A stretch of 64,000 bases of DNA, taken from the NCBI GenBank assembly GCA_005779395.1, contig SXJP01000029.1, positions 1-64,000 on the forward strand, written 5' to 3'. Under the pieces are notes generated by a model. It was given only the letters and a program-made list of their open reading frames with translations. It was not told the DNA's origin and ran no database searches. The DNA is from Actinomycetota bacterium (lineage in GTDB: Bacteria; Actinomycetota; Acidimicrobiia; IMCC26256; PALSA-610). Position 1 is the first letter of the stretch. Each line of letters starts with the position of its first letter. The translations under genes and the position numbers were made by a program. Positions 8,801-17,160 of this stretch are shown here, in pieces.

Positions 8801-11800
8801 TGCTTGATATGCACGCAACGTCGTAGCCCGTAATCGGACTCCCCCACGCGAACGGTGCAGTCCACGAGACAACAATCTCGCCCATGACTTCCGAGGAGAT
8901 ATCCGGGGTTCCGGGGGCGTCTGGGGGTTGCGGGCCAGTTGGCGAAGTCGTCCGCCCGTAGGAACTGCTCTTGCCCCAGCATGCCATTGCCTGGTCCGCC
9001 GTTCGGATACCGCATGTATAACTAGGGCCAGCATCTAGCGAGGTAAACGAACCGGATGGAACCGGAGAGACCTTCGCATCGAGGTTCGACCCCCAACATG
9101 CGATGGTGTCGTCAACTCGCAATCCACAGGAGTGATAGCCGCCAACACTCACTGAGCTGAATGAACCCGGTGGTGGACTCGCCTGACCGGATCCGTTGTT
9201 GCCCCAGCAGGCGATTGTCGAATCTGACGAAGTGACAGCACATGCATGGTCAGCACCAACGGACACAGCAGAATACGAACCAGCTGGAGCTATCAACCGT
9301 GCCGCGTTGTACTCGTCGCCCCAACACACAATCGTGCCAGCTACCCGAAGTCCACATGACTGGCGCTCACCCGTGCTCACAGCAGAAAACTCACCAACTG
9401 GCGCATTCGTCAACTGTGGGTCATAGTCTCGTCCCCAACACGTAATAGTGCCATCTGATCGAAGTACACAGGACCGTTCTCCGCCAGCCGACACGGCAGA
9501 AAACTCACCACTCGGGACATTCGTCAACACTCCGTATACGTCATAGCCCCAACACGCAATCGAGCCATCTGCCCGTAGACCGCAAGCATGGTTCGTGCCC
9601 CTGCTCACCTCAGAAAATTCACCAACTGGCGCTGTGCCTAGCCCGCTTCCCCAACATGAGATCGACTGACTAGTGGTAATACCGCACGAACCGTTTTCTC
9701 CAGAACTCACAGTGGAGTAGTAAGTCGGACGGATAGTGACCGTATCCGCTGTTACCGAACGCGGACCCCATCCGAACCTGTTAACTGCGTATACGGCACA
9801 GTTATACCGCCTCCCGACAAGCACTCCGCTCACAGTCAACGTCAGTGCACCAGCTGCGGCATCCCGATAGACGTGAGGCGCTCCGTTTAAGCCAAAGCAA
9901 ACGACCCAGTAGCCAGTAATCGGACTCCCACCATCGGATGGTGCCGCCCAGGAAACAACAATCTTGCCCGTGATCGCAACCGATACGGTAGGAATGGCGG
10001 GAGCTACCGGGAGAGCCGCGACCCTCACTGCACTCGATGCCGGCGACTCCTCACCTGTCCCGAACTGGTTTCTCGCAGAAACTGTGCAGGTGTACATCTC
10101 GCCCGGAGTTGCAATAGGAATCGAAATCATCGACTCACCAGCGGGCGCCTCGCCTGCGACCTCTACTCCACCCGTATCAGACACACAGGCAATGGCGTAA
10201 CCCGTAATGGGGCTCCCGCCGTCAAATGGCTCAACCCACGAGACCGCTAGCACACCCACAGATTCTGATTCGACACCTGGGATACCCGGCCTACTAGGAG
10301 TCCAAGGCGTATATACAGACAATGACTGCCCGGCGTTAGGTCCATAGCCAAAGATGTTCCTTGCCGACACTGCACAGGTGTAACGCTCGCCCCCAATTGT
10401 CCCAACGACCGTGTACATATCGTCTTCGGCTAGCGCCTCACCTGTGACCTCGACTCCCCCAGTATCGGACACACAGGTGATGCGGTAACCCGTGATGGGG
10501 CTGCCACCATCCGAAGGCGGAATCCAAGAGACTTCGATGTCGCCCGACGACGACAAAGCGACTTCTGGAGCGGCAGGCGCATCTGGAAGAAAAGCAGTAG
10601 ATACCTGAGTTGACCATTCGCTGTAACGGCCTTCTCCGACGCTGTTCTCAGCAGCTACCTTGCAGCGGTACGGTCTGCCAGGTGACAAACCAGAAGCGGT
10701 TGTAACAGAAGTATCAGTAGCCGGAACCGTCATCGCTAACGTGCTACCGGACGACGCGGGATCACAAATTACGGAATACTGCAATATCGGGCTTCCACCA
10801 TCAAAAGGCTCGTCCCAAGCGACGCTTAGCCCACCTGTAGTAGGTGCTGTGACACTCGGAACCGGTGAAGCATGCGGACTTTCCGCTCCGCCAGACAAGA
10901 TCGTCTGACCGAATCCGTCATCTCCCCAGCACACGACGTCCTCACGCATGCGAATAGCGCAAGAGTGCGACCCGCCAGCGCTAAGGCTGAGGAAAGATTG
11001 GGCCGGGTTACTCGCATCTGACGGACCCGGGACGGGAGAGGTCTCCCCGTCGGTGTTGCGTCCCCAGCAAGCGACCGGCGAAAGGTCGTAAACCGAAGTC
11101 TTGATCGCACACGAGTGGTAGTCGCCTGCGCTGACCACGCTGAAACTACCGGACGGCGCAGAAGCTTGACCGTGCGCGTTGTTGCCCCAACAAACGATCG
11201 ACTCATTGGTGCGAAGGCCACACGAATGGAGCACCCCGGCGCTCACTGTTGTGAACGAGCCTGTCGGAGCAGACGACTGTCGATAATTATTGCGTCCGAA
11301 GCACACGATCTCGCCGCCAACGGAGCGAACTCCGCAGGTGTGGTAACCGCCAGCGCTCACAGAAGTGAACGAACCAGCGGGCGGAGACGCCTGCCCGTAA
11401 CCGTTGGCACCCCAACAAGTAATCGAAGCATCGACACGAATCCCACAAGTGTGGTCGCCGCCAGCGCTCACAGAACTGAACGACCCAGCCGGCGCAGACG
11501 CCTGCCCAGAACCGTTGGCACCCCAACAAGCAACCGAAGCATCGAGACGAATCCCACACGTGTAGTAGTGACCCGCGCTTACAGATCTGAACGACCCCGC
11601 CAGCGCAGACGCCTGCCCGTAAGAGTCGTTCCCCCAACAAATTATCGAGGCATCGACATGTAATCCACACGAGTGGTAACGGCCATCACTCACGGCTGAG
11701 AACTGCTCGCCCGGAGCTTCGACGGTGCTTGAGTTTGCTGATGCCGGGCTAGCCCCGAAACGGTTGAGTGCAGTGATCGTGCACGTATAAGCGTCGCCGA

Positions 11801-14800
11801 AGGAGGCGTCCGAAAGTTCAGCTAAATCGGTCGAGCCATCCGTACTAGCCCAGATCGAAACGCCGCCCGTTTGCGACTCGCAATCGACCGAATAAGCAGT
11901 GATCGGGCTGCCACCGTCAGGAGGCGCAACCCAACGCGCAATGATTTGGCCCATTATTCCTGGCGATACCGAAGGAGCAGCTGGCACATCAGGCGCCGTC
12001 CGCCATTCGACCACGACGATGGCTGAAGGCAGCGAGCGTGGGCTTGTCCCAAATAGGTTGGTCGCCGAAGAAGTGCAACTGTACGGCTCTCCAGGAGACG
12101 CATCATCGAAGGTGGTGTATGTCACGTCACCTTCGATAGTCGCTGCGAAAGCCAGCCCGTTACCGCTTGAGACACAGTCGACGTCGTATGCCATGATCGG
12201 GCTCAAGCCATCGAAAGGCGCATCCCACGAGATAACAAGCTTGCCAGCCTCGCGTGAACTCACAGTTAGAGCCGAGGGCGTCATTGGCGCAGTCGGAGTC
12301 GTAACAGTATTTGAAAGCGGCGACATCTGGCTCGACCCGAAGAGGTTGGTCGCTACAACAATGCAGGCGTACTCCTCACCGCGCGAAGCCCCCGAGGTAG
12401 TAAATGCATTCGCGTCCGCTGTTGTCTCACCAAGAATCGTTTCACCACCAGTTGGCGATACGCAAGCGATGCCGTAGCCGGTGATCGCGCTGCCGCCATC
12501 ATCCGGTGAAACCCACGTGACGGTTATCTCGCCGAGAATCTTAGTAACGATGGGCGCCAAGGGTGCTGCCGGCGCCGTGCGCCACTCGACTGTCAATCCC
12601 GCAGATGGATGAGATGCATCGCTCGAACCGACACTATTGATTGCGATGACAGTACAGGAGTACTGCTCATTCCCTGTCGCCCCTGTCAGGGTCGCTGAAT
12701 CCACAAGCCCCGATGCAATGCCTGATATCGCTTGGCCTCCGGTGTCAGACGTACATGCGATTTCATTGCTAGTGATCGCGCTGTCACCGTCGAATGGCTG
12801 TACCCACGAAACAGTGATCTCGCCTCTCGTCGAAGATGCGATCATCACGACGAGCGGCGCGTCGGGCTTCACCGGACCAGTAGGTGAAGTTGCCTGCCCT
12901 GAACCGTTACCGCCCCAACAAGCAACTGTCTGATCTAGCCGGATACCACACGAATGACCATTCCCCGCAGCAACTGAGCTGAACGCTCCAGCGCGCGCTG
13001 TTGCCCGTCCTGACCCGTTGTCGCCCCAACAAGCAACCGTCTGGTCATCGCGCACGCCGCATGAATGGAAGTACCCAGCGCTAACCACCGAAAAAGACCC
13101 AGAAGGAGCAGACGACTGCCCAGATTCGTTCGAACCCCAGCAAACAACTGACTCATCAACCCTCACACCACACGAATGCACGCCCCCAGCACTAACCGAC
13201 GCGAACGATCCCGACGGCGCAGAACTCTGCCCTTGGGAGTTGACGCCCCAACAAACGACGGACTGATCGATACGTAGACCGCACGAGTGGTAACCACCTG
13301 AAGTTACGGACGCAAACGATCCCGTCGGAGGAGACGACTGCCCGAATGAGTTGTACCCCCAACAAACAACCGAAGCATCAACCCTCAAACCACACGAATG
13401 GAATTGACCGGCGCTGACTGACGAGAACGAACCCGACGGCGCGGCAATCTGCTGCATGCCATTCCCGCCCCAACAAACAACTGAAGCATCAACCCTCAGA
13501 CCACACGAATGCATGTACCCAGTACCAACGGAGATGAACGCTCCGGTCGGAGCAGACGACTGCCCCGATTCATTTGCACCCCAACAAGCAACAGTCTTAT
13601 CTACCTGCACGCCACACGAATGTGAGTTGTCGACTGCGATCTCCGAGAATTGCGGGCCTTCCACCGTGACCGTTTCAGACGGGTCAGACGCTCCGCTCGA
13701 TCCGTATAAGTTGGCAGCCGTGACCGCGCACGTGTAGTCCTCGTCTAAGGACGCGGACGCGACTGTCGCAGAACTTTCATCACCCGCCGTGGCCGTCCAT
13801 ACCGGACTTCCGCCGGTTTCTGAAACACATACAACTACGTAGTCCGTGATTGGGCTACCGCCGTCGCGTGGTTCTACCCAGGCGACCTCGACCTCGCCCA
13901 TAACATCAGATGAAACAGATGGCGCCGATGGTGCATCAGGAGCGACAGGCGATCGAACGGTGGCAAACGCTGCTGCGGATGGGGCGCTCATACCGAACAA
14001 GTTTGAGGCAGCAACTGTGCAGGCGTATTCCTCACCAAACTTCGCGCCACGGATTGTTACGGATGTCTCATCACCCAATGCATCTGCGGTTATGCGGTCC
14101 ATCCCCGATTCTGAGTCGCAGGTGATGCCATATCCGGTTATTGCGCTACCGCCATCGGCAGGTTCGATCCACGCGACCTCGACCTCGCCAGGTGCTTCAG
14201 ACGAAACTGTTGGCGCTGATGGTGCATCGGGAGCGACAGGAGTTTCGACGCTGTCAATTATCGTGATCGTGCCAGTTGAGTCACCCAAGACTGATGATCC
14301 GCCCGAAACACTGAGGATCTTTACGGTGAAAGTCTCGGGTCCTTCTATCTGCGCATCCGGATACGCCTTTACCGAAACATTTATTTGCACCGGCGTGAAC
14401 CCAGATGTCCCGGTTTGGAACACCTTTGTGGTCGTGAGGCCCTTGTTATCAGAAAAATCAGATGGCGAATTAGCCGTCCCTGGCAGGACCTTGTAGGTGA
14501 GCGTCACACTTGAAGGTGCTGGCGAAGTCAGCGTGATCGGCACCAATATCGTCCTGATCGTCGCGTCACCTTCAGTGACCGTGACATCCCCTACAGATAC
14601 GGCCCGACCTGAGTAGGGATCATCGTCTTCGATAGTGACAACACCCTGCGCTACCCCAAGCGTCGCACCACCCGTCGGCAGAGACAACTCGATGCGTGCG
14701 GTCTCATCGTTTTCATCCCGAGTATCGCCATAGATCGGGACAACGATGTTCTTTAGTACCTGACCAGCCGAAAACGTGAGAAGCTTGAGTATGCCTTTCG

Positions 14801-15122
14801 CATTATTAAAGTCCGCGCCAACCGCAGTCGGAGTACCACCGGTAGCTGTACCGGCCAACAAACGATAACTAACCGTCACGGTTGTAGCCGACGGTTGCGA
14901 CAGCACAACAGGTACAGAAATGTTGCGCGCTACTGCATTGCCCTCAACGATCCTCGCGGAACCGACATCGATTACCACCGGACCAGCAGCCGCGGCGATA
15001 GGCGTTACAACAGTGATTGGCGCGACCAGACTCGCCAATATGGCGATACAGCACACCGAAGCACCCAAGAATAATTTCGGGTCGCCACGCCCACGCACAG
15101 CTCCCAATGCTATTTCATCCAT
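4857..15122 (-). CDS. Giant secreted protein: Calx-beta, FN3 and six seven-bladed RCC1-type propellers
   Basis: 3,421 residues. Residues about 1-47 form a signal peptide (hydrophobic core SVCCIAILASLVAPITVV, then AAAAG). Two Calx-beta domains follow (about 48-170, with VTIEDDDP, and 172-300). The rest alternates fibronectin type III domains, recognised by DGGSPITGY and a C-terminal ASNxFG, with RCC1-type repeats of about 37 residues reading HSCGLRVDQTIACWGxNxxGQ. Reading in order: 2 FN3, 7 RCC1, 4 FN3, 7 RCC1, 4 FN3, 7 RCC1, 1 FN3, 7 RCC1, 1 FN3, 7 RCC1, 3 FN3, 7 RCC1. I see no LPXTG signal and no C-terminal membrane anchor. Nearly every blade and FN3 domain has a cysteine pair, in keeping with an extracellular place. 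A surface or secreted binding or adhesive role is inference only. It is convergent with smpB. Confidence 0.85.
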   Translation of the reverse strand: MDEIALGAVRGRGDPKLFLGASVCCIAILASLVAPITVVTPIAAAAGPVVIDVGSARIVEGNAVARNISVPVVLSQPSATTVTVSYRLLAGTATGGTPTAVGADFNNAKGILKLLTFSAGQVLKNIVVPIYGDTRDENDETARIELSLPTGGATLGVAQGVVTIEDDDPYSGRAVSVGDVTVTEGDATIRTILVPITLTSPAPSSVTLTYKVLPGTANSPSDFSDNKGLTTTKVFQTGTSGFTPVQINVSVKAYPDAQIEGPETFTVKILSVSGGSSVLGDSTGTITIIDSVETPVAPDAPSAPTVSSEAPGEVEVAWIEPADGGSAITGYGITCDSESGMDRITADALGDETSVTIRGAKFGEEYACTVAASNLFGMSAPSAAAFATVRSPVAPDAPSAPSVSSDVMGEVEVAWVEPRDGGSPITDYVVVCVSETGGSPVWTATAGDESSATVASASLDEDYTCAVTAANLYGSSGASDPSETVTVEGPQFSEIAVDNSHSCGVQVDKTVACWGANESGQSSAPTGAFISVGTGYMHSCGLRVDASVVCWGGNGMQQIAAPSGSFSSVSAGQFHSCGLRVDASVVCWGYNSFGQSSPPTGSFASVTSGGYHSCGLRIDQSVVCWGVNSQGQSSAPSGSFASVSAGGVHSCGVRVDESVVCWGSNESGQSSAPSGSFSVVSAGYFHSCGVRDDQTVACWGDNGSGRATARAGAFSSVAAGNGHSCGIRLDQTVACWGGNGSGQATSPTGPVKPDAPLVVMIASSTRGEITVSWVQPFDGDSAITSNEIACTSDTGGQAISGIASGLVDSATLTGATGNEQYSCTVIAINSVGSSDASHPSAGLTVEWRTAPAAPLAPIVTKILGEITVTWVSPDDGGSAITGYGIACVSPTGGETILGETTADANAFTTSGASRGEEYACIVVATNLFGSSQMSPLSNTVTTPTAPMTPSALTVSSREAGKLVISWDAPFDGLSPIMAYDVDCVSSGNGLAFAATIEGDVTYTTFDDASPGEPYSCTSSATNLFGTSPRSLPSAIVVVEWRTAPDVPAAPSVSPGIMGQIIARWVAPPDGGSPITAYSVDCESQTGGVSIWASTDGSTDLAELSDASFGDAYTCTITALNRFGASPASANSSTVEAPGEQFSAVSDGRYHSCGLHVDASIICWGNDSYGQASALAGSFRSVSAGHYYTCGIRLDASVACWGANGSGQASAPAGSFSSVSAGGDHTCGIRVDASITCWGANGYGQASPPAGSFTSVSAGGYHTCGVRSVGGEIVCFGRNNYRQSSAPTGSFTTVSAGVLHSCGLRTNESIVCWGNNAHGQASAPSGSFSVVSAGDYHSCAIKTSVYDLSPVACWGRNTDGETSPVPGPSDASNPAQSFLSLSAGGSHSCAIRMREDVVCWGDDGFGQTILSGGAESPHASPVPSVTAPTTGGLSVAWDEPFDGGSPILQYSVICDPASSGSTLAMTVPATDTSVTTASGLSPGRPYRCKVAAENSVGEGRYSEWSTQVSTAFLPDAPAAPEVALSSSGDIEVSWIPPSDGGSPITGYRITCVSDTGGVEVTGEALAEDDMYTVVGTIGGERYTCAVSARNIFGYGPNAGQSLSVYTPWTPSRPGIPGVESESVGVLAVSWVEPFDGGSPITGYAIACVSDTGGVEVAGEAPAGESMISIPIATPGEMYTCTVSARNQFGTGEESPASSAVRVAALPVAPAIPTVSVAITGKIVVSWAAPSDGGSPITGYWVVCFGLNGAPHVYRDAAAGALTLTVSGVLVGRRYNCAVYAVNRFGWGPRSVTADTVTIRPTYYSTVSSGENGSCGITTSQSISCWGSGLGTAPVGEFSEVSRGTNHACGLRADGSIACWGYDVYGVLTNVPSGEFSAVSAGGERSCVLRSDGTITCWGRDYDPQLTNAPVGEFSAVSTGERQSCGLRVAGTIVCWGDEYNAARLIAPAGSYSAVSVGADHACAVTSSDSTIACWGNNGSGQASPPPGSFSSVSVGGYHSCGLRVDDTIACWGSNLDAKVSPVPSGSFTSLDAGPSYTCGIRTADQAMACWGKSSSYGRTTSPTGPQPPDAPGTPDISSEVMGEIVVSWTAPFAWGSPITGYDVACISSTGGVPVSAATSASALSVTIDAPMEEVYTCTVAASNSHGKSAASVASATVDVRGLQFNGVSTRDGQSCGLRVDQTIGCWGATYGYPPDGSYDSVSVAGIRACGLRVDQTIACWGYVGIPQFPNAPSGSFSSVSVGDSSACGLRVDQTIACWGDNTYGQLSAPSGSFSAVSTGGWHSCGIRFSDSAVVCWGADSAGRTTAPGGAFSAVSAGRSASCGLRVDQAIICWGTDDYGQLTAPAGSYSAVSVGGFHACGLRLDQTIVCWGRDDNGQLSVPSGSFSALSAGTSNACAVRSSDKSVVCWGSNVYGESTSPSRPTAPDAPAAPTINSSITGQIQVFWEAPVYNGGSPITEYRVSCSSSSGGRSGAMTFAGNTFVGIVTDLSLAEQYECVVTAHNMFGDSATSPLSNTVIVTGPQYVRISAGHSYSCAIRGDNKVVCWGFNSNGLSTPPSGLFSAVSAGMSHACGLRVDQTIACWGLDENGRATPPSGLFSAVSAGAFHTCALRVDQQIVCWGANEAGAATAPSGTFSAVSAGYYHTCALRVDQQIVCWGRNSRLQVSALASESVAVRTGSFLAVSVGAFHSCGLSVAQKIVCWGENLYGQSAVTTGDYSAVSAGGMHTCGIRVDDTLACWGDNAFDQSQSVPLGSFLAVSSGGMHSCGVRWDQTIACWGRNRAGETVSPTGAEVPDAMAAPVIASVVRGELVVEWHKPFDGGSEITGYLVKCYASDGNPIPEVLVDSTVRSFTTTAIAGGLITQCAVRAKNLVGTGPYAPLSLSNAVTVEWRTVPDKPSTPAVWSYVAGEVSVSWVTPDTGGSPITGYAITCESSTGGQRLVATATASAESTTIIGAPTSQVYMCQVKATNVMGTSPASDWSSAVTVEWLSAPSPPLPPSVSSENMGELKVSWFPPVANGSSGFQTGGGPIAGYIVKCDSTTKGAPVTETVVPSNQLSVDFYSLPFRSIYRCRVAAFNERFTGPFSQYYRAASIVTEQFSQIDSGTDGQFCGLRVDSTIRCWYSTSALQNALRYPGVREWFDNYSPPGYFTSVTVGGTHACGLRSDQTITCWGNNLYGQSNTYAGQFISVSAGDEHTCAVKVDWKVVCWGSNSRGQLGDLPVLDYLSVTAGASHTCATRRMDRATICWGTIDDIEAMNPYGDYRNITADTKGGCGISSDGNAACWHYGITTVLIDPSDPNVNAAIGIGVAVVCGAHLVIEIGCILYEAYYGPIYTPEEPYYLDVIVRYGYAKLYSTSEFTKVSVMGGKACAVDRTKTITCWKHEITRNGGALTTQVGLFSDVSVGTREACAIRESDKQLSCWIP
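6756..7562 (-). repeat. RCC1 block E, seven blades (residues about 2521-2789)
   Basis: Seven repeats. Blades 3 and 4 share a 45-base identical DNA stretch exactly one 111-base period apart. Blade 4 carries a short insertion (LASESVAVRTG). Confidence 0.85.
7156..7311. repeat. 45-bp exact direct repeat inside block E
   Basis: Positions 7156-7200 and 7267-7311 are identical for 45 bases and offset by 111 bases, exactly one 37-codon blade. Most other blades differ at many synonymous sites, so this pair looks recently duplicated or homogenised. Confidence 0.85.
7860..8639 (-). repeat. RCC1 block D, seven blades (residues about 2162-2421)
   Basis: Seven repeats; blades 1 and 2 lack the NxxGQ turn (CWGATYGYPPDGS, CWGYVGIPQF), and the other five are regular. 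Confidence 0.85.
8931..9722 (-). repeat. RCC1 block C, seven blades (residues about 1801-2064)
   Basis: Seven repeats with more varied blade ends than block A, for example CWGYDVYGVLTNVPSGE and CWGRDYDPQLTNAPVGE. Blade 1 is shortened (CWGSGLGTAPVGE). Confidence 0.85.
10880..11705 (-). repeat. RCC1 block B, seven blades (residues about 1140-1414)
   Basis: Seven repeats. Blade 4 has CFG in place of CWG, and blade 6 carries small insertions (YDLSPV before its second cysteine, then SDASNPAQ after the motif). Confidence 0.85.
12873..13652 (-). repeat. RCC1 block A, seven blades (residues about 491-750)
   Basis: Seven repeats of about 37 residues, each with the CWG motif: CWGANESGQ, CWGGNGMQQ, CWGYNSFGQ, CWGVNSQGQ, CWGSNESGQ, CWGDNGSGR, CWGGNGSGQ. 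This is the most regular block and fits one closed seven-bladed propeller. Confidence 0.85.
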
Positions 15123-15282
15123 CAGCCGCGCGCCTCACGCATATGGAGGTCAACAAATTTCCGCCATCAACGTTGTCTGACACGAGTTTCTAATGTCTAA
15201 GAAAAGTTCCGGACTACCGAACCCCGCCCACGACTATCGCGTCCGCTGTCAGCAGGAGCCGCCATTAGCCGATTAGATAGCT

Positions 15283-15477
15283 GTGAACACTGTCGACTCG
15301 ACGATCTCTGCTAGTACACGCCAATCCGACTACGCAAACGATGCGAGTGCATCGATCCTGAAAAAGGCCATCGAGGCGACTAAAGCGACCGCAACGGCGT
15401 TAGTCGAGACGCCCGAGGACCCAGTAGCGCTACCGCCAACCGGCTGGATAGGAACTCGGATCGACATCAAGATGTGA
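15283..15477 (+). CDS. Small protein resembling the YjfB putative motility family
   Basis: A 64-residue protein starting at GTG. The helix SASILKKAIEATKATATALV followed by LPPTGWIGTRIDIKM resembles the Bacillus YjfB-like family, whose members carry a similar SVMKKAMD-type helix and a short tail ending in a NIDVR-like motif. That family is linked to motility in annotations but has no defined biochemical role. No flagellar gene is visible in this window. The gene is divergent from the giant gene, 160 bases away. Assignment is tentative. Confidence 0.45.
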   Translation: MNTVDSTISASTRQSDYANDASASILKKAIEATKATATALVETPEDPVALPPTGWIGTRIDIKM

Positions 15478-15652
15478 CCTGTCACGCAATTAGATGGCGA
15501 TGGCAGCAAATTCAGCACTACGGATGCGCATGAATATCTCCGAACCATGCGAGAAACGCAAGGGCCTAATGGCCGTGGCTGCTCCGCGATAGCCACCGCC
15601 TAGTCGAGACGAAAGCCTCAGTCCTACTTGCCTCGCCCCGACGAGAATTTGG

Positions 15653-15681
15653 GCATGGGCATTGAACTCGATGCCCCATGC
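15653..15681 (+). promoter_or_regulatory. Hairpin just upstream of a small membrane-protein gene
   Basis: A 10-bp stem with one bulged base (15653-15662 with 15671-15681, 8-base loop) ends one base before a GAAAGG ribosome-binding site at 15683-15688. It could affect translation of the gene starting at 15697; this rests on structure and position only. Confidence 0.3.
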
Positions 15682-15696
15682 AGAAAGGCTGTGCCG

Positions 15697-15942
15697 ATGG
15701 CACTGTCGCCCAAAACTCAGCTCGGCAAGTGGTCGTTCTATCTGTGGCTACTGATTGTCGCCATGATCGTCGTCGGCAATTTTACGTCGCGCTTGTTCAT
15801 AACGTTCTCGCTCGTCCCGTTGATCGCATCCTTCGTCATCGGGATCGTCGCAGTGGCGAGACTAAAAGAACGATCCTTCGCTGTATTCGCCTCAGTTCTC
15901 ACTGTGCTGTTGATCCTCATCTTCGAGTTGGTGGGTGAGTAA
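15697..15942 (+). CDS. Small integral membrane protein, first of a tandem pair
   Basis: An 81-residue protein with a short cytoplasmic start (MALSPKTQLGKWSFYLWLL) and about three hydrophobic segments. I chose the start at 15697 because the next gene begins with a very similar MTFLPKTTLGKWS and because GAAAGG lies 8 bases upstream; the frame is open from 15628. Its TAA stop abuts the ATG of the next gene. The two proteins look like diverged tandem duplicates. Function unknown. Confidence 0.6.
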   Translation: MALSPKTQLGKWSFYLWLLIVAMIVVGNFTSRLFITFSLVPLIASFVIGIVAVARLKERSFAVFASVLTVLLILIFELVGE

Positions 15943-16272
15943 ATGACCTTCCTGCCTAAGACGACGCTCGGAAAGTGGTCGATTGCTTTGATAATCGCGA
16001 TGCCGCTCTTCTCTGCCCTCGTCGGCGCACTATTCGGCTCCTATTACGAAGATGTGCCTGCTGGCGAAAGCATCGCAGCCGACATAGTTGATCGGCCGTT
16101 CCTTGCGGTTTCGATGCTGATTGGCATGGCCTCAGGCCTCGGGTCTTTCGTGACTGGCCTCCTATCAATTGTGAAAAGAGGGGAGCGCTCGATTCTCGTT
16201 TTTATCTCGACGGTCATCGGCGGTCTGCTCTTGCTATTCATAACAGAAGAAATCATCTCGCCCCACGACTGA
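15943..16272 (+). CDS. Small integral membrane protein, second of a tandem pair
   Basis: A 109-residue protein with a conserved start (FLPKTTLGKWSIALIIAMPL), an acidic loop (YYEDVPAGESIAADI) and two further hydrophobic segments. It begins on the base after the stop of its paralogue, so the two are surely co-translated. It ends 121 bases before ssrA. I recognise no family; a small stress or membrane-homeostasis protein would be a guess. Confidence 0.6.
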   Translation: MTFLPKTTLGKWSIALIIAMPLFSALVGALFGSYYEDVPAGESIAADIVDRPFLAVSMLIGMASGLGSFVTGLLSIVKRGERSILVFISTVIGGLLLLFITEEIISPHD

Positions 16273-16393
16273 TGCGATAACAAAGGAGGCGAACAAGCAG
16301 GTCCATGACCCGTCGAAAGACGATCGTGTCCCACCGAGGCGTAAGCTGTTCTTGTTCACCGTTCACTTGCACCGGCGGGGAACACTTTGACAA

Positions 16394-16743
<350 letters not shown>

Positions 16744-16787
16744 ATTTCTCCGGCGATCGCCTTGCCTGCGAGGCTTGATAGTAAATA

Positions 16788-16837
16788 AAACATCGCTAAA
16801 AGGTGTTTAGAAGCATTATAATGATGTTTCATGAAAC
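16788..16837 (+). promoter_or_regulatory. hipBA promoter and operator candidates, probably leaderless
   Basis: A perfect -10 box TATAAT (16817-16822) ends 8 bases before the hipB ATG at 16831, so transcription probably begins at or next to the start codon. A perfect 12-bp palindrome GTTTCATGAAAC (16826-16837) spans the start codon. A wider inverted repeat pairs AAACATC (16788-16794) with GATGTTT (16823-16829). HipB proteins repress their own operon, so these are plausible operators. No convincing -35 box is seen. Confidence 0.5.
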
Positions 16838-17160
16838 GTGACCGACCATATTCACGCCTGACGCTCGAAGCGGCCCGGCTTCTCGGTGATCGTGTGCGTG
16901 TTGCCCGTCGCGAACGCCGCTGGACCCTCGACGAGCTTGCAGAGCGCGTCGGCGTGAGCGCCTTCACGATGCGTAAGGTCGAAAGAGGTGACCCGACGGT
17001 GGGCCTCGGTGTGGCGTTCGAAGCTACGGCAATCGTCGGACTACCGCTCTTCGACGCCGATAACCAGCGTCGCCAACTCGAAGCGTTACGCCTCGAAGAT
17101 CGCCTAGCGGTGCTACCGCAGTCCGTTCGTAAAGCTCGCCGGGTCGACAATGATTTCTGA
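16831..17160 (+). CDS. hipB: HipB-like antitoxin / XRE-family repressor
   Basis: A 109-residue protein with a helix-turn-helix domain at about residues 15-70: LLGDRVRVARRERRWTLDELAERVGVSAFTMRKVERGD is spread over the expected helices (quoted here only by its ends, 17-54). It overlaps the following hipA by 11 bases, the usual antitoxin-first order. Family members bind DNA at operators and neutralise the HipA kinase. The gene pair lies between the intact ssrA and a truncated ssrA copy, which suggests arrival with an ssrA-targeting element. Confidence 0.85.
   Translation: MKRDRPYSRLTLEAARLLGDRVRVARRERRWTLDELAERVGVSAFTMRKVERGDPTVGLGVAFEATAIVGLPLFDADNQRRQLEALRLEDRLAVLPQSVRKARRVDNDF

Noticed and set aside
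8055..8807. Long plus-strand frames across the giant gene
   Set aside because: They are shadows of the 37-codon repeat on the opposite strand and have repetitive, unstructured translations.
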